Shown in pieces: positions 14,505 to 17,613 of a DNA stretch of 17,613 bases (its first letter is position 1; every line of letters begins with the position of its first letter). The stretch lies in assembly GCA_002409975.1 (NCBI GenBank), contig DHOO01000125.1, positions 1-17,613 of the forward strand, in the 5' to 3' direction. This DNA comes from Firmicutes bacterium UBA5388. Lineage in GTDB: Bacteria > Bacillota > UBA4882 > UBA10575. The notes under the pieces were generated by a model. It was given only the letters and a program-made list of their open reading frames with translations. It searched no databases and was not told the origin of the DNA. The position numbers were made by a program, and so were the translations under genes.

Positions 14505-16190
14505 TTACCCTTTCTGTGCCTTTTGAATCTTAGCCCAGGTATCCCGGAGTGAGACCGTACGATTGAAAATTAGCTTTTCCTTGGTGGAATCCGGATCCAC
14601 ACAGAAATAACCCTGCCTTTCAAACTGATATTTGCTTTCAAGTGCAGCTCCTTTAAGACTGGGTTCTACCAAGCAAGAAGTTAAAACCTCCAAAGAATCT
14701 GGGTTAAGACATGTCTGGAAATCCTCTACCGCCCCTGGATCTTCCTCAGTAAAGAGATGGTCGTATAACCTAATTTCTGCCGGCAGAGCATGAGAAGCTG
14801 AAACCCAATGCAATGTCGCTTTCACTTGTCTCCCGTCCGGCGCTGCTCCTCCTCGCGTCTCCGGATCATAGGTACAGCGGAGTTCCACAATTTTCCCAGA
14901 CTGATCTTTAACCACCTCAGTGCATTTAATAAAGTAGCCATACCTTAATCGCACTTCACGGCCAGGCGCCAGTCGATAGAACTTCTTGGGGGGGGCCTCG
15001 CAAAAATCCTCCTCTTCTATATAGAGCACCTTAGAAAAAGGAACCTTTCGTTTTCCCATGGACGGGTCTTCAGGGTTATTAATCGCCTCTAGTTCTTCTA
15101 CCTGATCTTCCGGGTAATTTTCTAAGACTACTTTTAAAGGACGCAAGACCGCCATAACACGGGGCGCCCTTTTATTTAGATCCTCACGCAAACAATGTTC
15201 AAGCAGGGCAATATCAACTGTGCTATTACTTTTAGCCACTCCAATCCGTTCACAAAAATCTCGGATTGCTTCAGGGGTATAACCCCGTCGCCTTAAGCCA
15301 GCGATCGTCGGCATCCGGGGATCATCCCAACCTTTGACAAAACCTCTTTCCACCAATTGCAAGAGTTTTCTCTTACTCATCATCGTATAAGTTAGGTTTA
15401 AGCGGGCAAACTCAATCTGTTGTGGACGACGGGGAACAGGAAGTTGTTCTAGACACCAATCATAAAGCGGACGATGATCCTCAAATTCTAAAGTGCAAAT
15501 CGAATGGGTAATCATTTCAAGCGCATCAGATAGAGGATGAGCATAATCATACATCGGGTAGATACACCACTTGTCACCCGTGCGATGGTGAGTAGCGCGG
15601 AGAATACGGTAAATAACCGGGTCCCGCATATTAAGATTAGGAGAAGACATATCAATCTTAGCGCGGAGGACACGAGCTCCATCCGGGAACTCACCGGCCC
15701 GCATCCGCCTAAAAAGATCAAGGTTCTCTTCAACACTACGCTCCCGATAAGGGCTGTTCTTCCCGACTTGGGTCAAAGTCCCCCGATACTCACGGATCTC
15801 CTCGGGGCAAAGGTCACAAACGTAAGCCTTCCCCTCTTTTATTAAAGTTTCGGCATACTCATAGAGTTGCTCAAAATAATCAGAAGCATAGTAGAGATGC
15901 TCCCCCCAGTCAAACCCGAGCCATTTTACATCTCTTTGAATAGATTCCGTATATTCCACATCTTCTTTACTAGGATTAGTATCATCAAAACGCAAATGAC
16001 AACGACCGTTATTCTCGGCTGCAAGAGTGAAATTAAGGCAAATGGATTTGGCATGTCCAATATGGAGATAACCATTAGGCTCCGGTGGAAATCTAGTAAT
16101 CACCTGCCCATCGTGTTTATTATTTTTTAAGTCTTCAGCAATAATATTCCGGATAAAGTTTGGCGCTGGAGTGTAATCGGTTATACTCAT
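14505..16190 (-). CDS. glnS: glutaminyl-tRNA synthetase
   Basis: A 561-aa class I synthetase (the E. coli enzyme has about 554) that charges tRNA-Gln with glutamine in the cytoplasm. The HIGH motif is HIGH (43-46) inside PPEPNGYLHIGHAKS, the family-specific form that distinguishes it from glutamyl-tRNA synthetase. The KMSKS equivalent is MSKRK (271-275). The C-terminal anticodon-binding barrels are present (RLRYGYF, ending near TVSLRDTWAKIQ). ATG at 16190 follows AGAAGGGAG by 5 nt; the open frame to 16229 adds 13 codons with no support and contains that site. Many Firmicutes lack this gene and use the amidotransferase route, so its presence is a lineage hint. It sits between sugar-acid genes but has its own promoter. 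Confidence 0.97.
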   Translation of the reverse strand: MSITDYTPAPNFIRNIIAEDLKNNKHDGQVITRFPPEPNGYLHIGHAKSICLNFTLAAENNGRCHLRFDDTNPSKEDVEYTESIQRDVKWLGFDWGEHLYYASDYFEQLYEYAETLIKEGKAYVCDLCPEEIREYRGTLTQVGKNSPYRERSVEENLDLFRRMRAGEFPDGARVLRAKIDMSSPNLNMRDPVIYRILRATHHRTGDKWCIYPMYDYAHPLSDALEMITHSICTLEFEDHRPLYDWCLEQLPVPRRPQQIEFARLNLTYTMMSKRKLLQLVERGFVKGWDDPRMPTIAGLRRRGYTPEAIRDFCERIGVAKSNSTVDIALLEHCLREDLNKRAPRVMAVLRPLKVVLENYPEDQVEELEAINNPEDPSMGKRKVPFSKVLYIEEEDFCEAPPKKFYRLAPGREVRLRYGYFIKCTEVVKDQSGKIVELRCTYDPETRGGAAPDGRQVKATLHWVSASHALPAEIRLYDHLFTEEDPGAVEDFQTCLNPDSLEVLTSCLVEPSLKGAALESKYQFERQGYFCVDPDSTKEKLIFNRTVSLRDTWAKIQKAQKG

Positions 16191-16329
16191 TGTGGCTCCC
16201 TTCTTCCGTGCTAGATATTTCCTTCTCAATTCGAGTCATGCTCTGCTTTTTCCTGCTTTGCAACCTAATGTTATTTTTTTAAAGATTATTGATCTTTATA
16301 GCATAATATGCGCTATCTGGCAGATCTTT

Positions 16330-16358
16330 ATTATATTTTAACTTTAAAAACCGTCCAA
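16330..16358 (-). promoter_or_regulatory. promoter of glnS
   Basis: On the minus strand TTGGAC (16353-16358), a 17-bp spacer and a perfect TATAAT (16330-16335). The -35 is weak. The leader would be about 130 nt and contains two small hairpins, but no T-box sequence. The -35 directly follows the terminator stem of the upstream gene. Confidence 0.55.
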
Positions 16359-16386
16359 AGAGGCTGCCCTCTTAAAGGACAGCCTC
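16353..16386 (-). terminator. stem-loop terminator after uxaE
   Basis: A 7-bp GC-rich stem (16380-16386 with 16360-16366), extendable by two G-C pairs after one mismatch, lies 52 bp after the uxaE stop. The minus-strand tail is TTTGGACGG then five U, so the U-run is split and termination may be incomplete. Confidence 0.55.
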
Positions 16387-16437
16387 GGAAAGTCAAATGC
16401 CAGGTTTTCAGAAGGATGCTTATACTCAACAGCTTAT

Positions 16438-17613
16438 TTAAAAGCCAAGTAACTCAAGGTGTTTCCCAATATGTTTCTCTAGAAATTGGTTATATAGTTC
16501 TTCATTCCGCTGCAGGCACTCATAGATTCGGTCTCTGAACAAATACTTTCCGTTTTGATCCTTAGCTAATAAAATCAAACCGTAGGTGATATGAATTATT
16601 TGCCTGGAATCATCTTCCTCCATTAACTTTGGAAGTTCTTGATCGCTTAAATCTTGAAGAGCGGGAACCCGCTGAGGATCGCCGGAAATATGGTAGTACT
16701 TCCTAGCTTCTTCTAAATGCCGAAGCGCAAACTCATGCATTTCCCGGTATAAACCAGGCTCGGCGGCGATAATTACTTTGATTGCTTCTAACCAGTTAGT
16801 GCCCGCAGTTTTGACATGAACATGACCCTTACTCTCCCGACCAATCACGGGAAAGACGGCAAATTTATCACTTCCCGAATGGATACTCAGTTTATACCCA
16901 AAATGCTCAGCAATTTTGGTATGCTCAACATATTCTGCTTCAAACTGTTTTAAATCTCCAATATAGTTGATCCCTTTCTGAAATTCACCGCAAAACCGTG
17001 GCGCCATACTATTAATCTTTACCCCAGCTTCAATCAGTTGTTCAGCCACAAAGAAATGGGAGAGCGGATCAGTAGGAGTCGCCGTTTCATCGATCGAGAC
17101 CTCAAAATCGACCTTGCCTTGCAGCGGTTTGATAAATTGATTAAAAACCATAATCGCAAAGTTGATTGCTTGCTGATAAATGGCGGCATTGCGTTTGAGA
17201 GCCTCAGGAGTAAACGTTAAACGTAAACCAGTCTTTAAATTAAAAGTTTTACCGATAAATTGCTTTTCTAATTTAACCCGTTCTTCCTCCGCTAAAGACC
17301 TGTAAGTCTCTTCGAGCTCCGCGTTCTGTTCAGAACTAAAATTCTTTATATGTTCGGAACAATCAAGGGTGATCATGGTATAGCCATAATCTAAAGCCAT
17401 CTTAATATCATCTAAGGCTTTCAAGTGATCCCCGTCTGCACCAAATCCTAGTCGGTAGTCTTCTTGAAAAACCGCCCACACTGCATCGGCTAATACCTGA
17501 CCATAATCTCTTCCGGTAAGATTTAGTTCCCGAATTGACTGTTGGGCTAATACTGGGCGGACAGCAGGGTGTTTCTTGAATAGTTTCAAATGTCCACTTG
17601 AAGCTAATCCCAA
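16438..17613 (-). CDS. uxaE: tagaturonate epimerase UxaE, 5' end outside window
   Basis: The visible 391 codons run off the right edge without a supported start; roughly 100 N-terminal residues should be missing compared with a family length near 500. I recognise it as the UxaE family, which interconverts D-tagaturonate and D-fructuronate in a galacturonate pathway first described in Thermotoga maritima. Conserved-looking segments rich in possible metal ligands include FGADGDHLK, TLDCSEHI, SIHSGSDKF and GHVHVKTAGTNW. The product would feed fructuronate to a mannonate-type reductase and then KDG. Together with the dehydrogenases and transporter downstream, it sets the theme of the minus-strand cluster as uronic acid use. 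Recognition is from overall sequence, not from a search. Confidence 0.88.
   Translation of the reverse strand: MGLASSGHLKLFKKHPAVRPVLAQQSIRELNLTGRDYGQVLADAVWAVFQEDYRLGFGADGDHLKALDDIKMALDYGYTMITLDCSEHIKNFSSEQNAELEETYRSLAEEERVKLEKQFIGKTFNLKTGLRLTFTPEALKRNAAIYQQAINFAIMVFNQFIKPLQGKVDFEVSIDETATPTDPLSHFFVAEQLIEAGVKINSMAPRFCGEFQKGINYIGDLKQFEAEYVEHTKIAEHFGYKLSIHSGSDKFAVFPVIGRESKGHVHVKTAGTNWLEAIKVIIAAEPGLYREMHEFALRHLEEARKYYHISGDPQRVPALQDLSDQELPKLMEEDDSRQIIHITYGLILLAKDQNGKYLFRDRIYECLQRNEELYNQFLEKHIGKHLELLGF

Noticed and set aside
14820..16130. Several open frames antisense to glnS, and similar shadows opposite other genes.
   Set aside because: They lack ribosome binding sites, have no recognisable domains, and lie opposite strongly conserved coding sequence.
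16191..16323. Possible T-box or other riboswitch in the long glnS leader.
   Set aside because: Only two small A+T-rich hairpins are visible; no conserved T-box bulge sequence or antiterminator/terminator pair.
16360..16386. Stem-loop before glnS considered as an attenuator of glnS.
   Set aside because: It lies upstream of the best glnS promoter and fits better as the 3' end of uxaE.
1..17613. CRISPR arrays, tRNA or rRNA genes, insertion sequences, phage genes.
   Set aside because: No regularly spaced repeats, no cloverleaf-like conserved sequences, and no transposase or integrase frames were seen on either strand.

Overview
The window looks like a chromosomal segment of an endospore-forming Firmicute, possibly from a deep lineage with an outer membrane. 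The clues are sigma-A-type promoters, strong GGAGG-type ribosome binding sites, frequent TTG/GTG starts, a tiny YjcZ-like sporulation protein, a glutaminyl-tRNA synthetase, and a sugar-binding protein with a signal peptide but no lipobox cysteine. The lineage call is inference; a Limnochordia-like organism would fit.

Region 1 (about 1-5300, plus strand) is an A+T-rich resistance or efflux cassette. A TetR-type repressor sits behind a near-consensus promoter with a perfect 29-bp palindrome at the transcription start. It is followed by an MFS exporter, a large FtsX-type ABC permease that overlaps the MFS gene, and its ATPase. Base composition and arginine codon use differ from the rest of the window, which suggests transfer or an assembly junction near 5300.

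Region 2 (about 5300-5970) has no conventional genes. On the minus strand it carries a candidate free-standing structured RNA of about 255 nt with its own promoter, a compact multi-helix junction and an intrinsic terminator. On the plus strand is a 29-aa membrane peptide gene with a strong ribosome binding site and its own terminator.

Region 3 (about 5970-17613, minus strand) reads right to left: tagaturonate epimerase (uxaE, 5' end outside the window), glnS, a zinc alcohol dehydrogenase, a short-chain dehydrogenase, a NarL-type sensor kinase and response regulator, a sugar-binding protein, two CUT1 permeases and a Nudix hydrolase. No transport ATPase is present. The likely theme is uptake and catabolism of a uronic acid or uronate oligomer, with the two-component pair sitting just upstream of the transporter it probably controls.

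Points of most interest are the structured RNA, a probable AUU start codon on the response regulator, two copies of an undescribed intergenic repeat (12936-13002 and 14398-14482), paired 12-bp sites four helical turns apart upstream of the binding-protein promoter, a Lys-to-Arg change in the short-chain dehydrogenase catalytic motif, and a 20-bp perfect hairpin at 14267-14312. Several starts were chosen downstream of the longest open frame because the ribosome binding site lies inside the longer frame.
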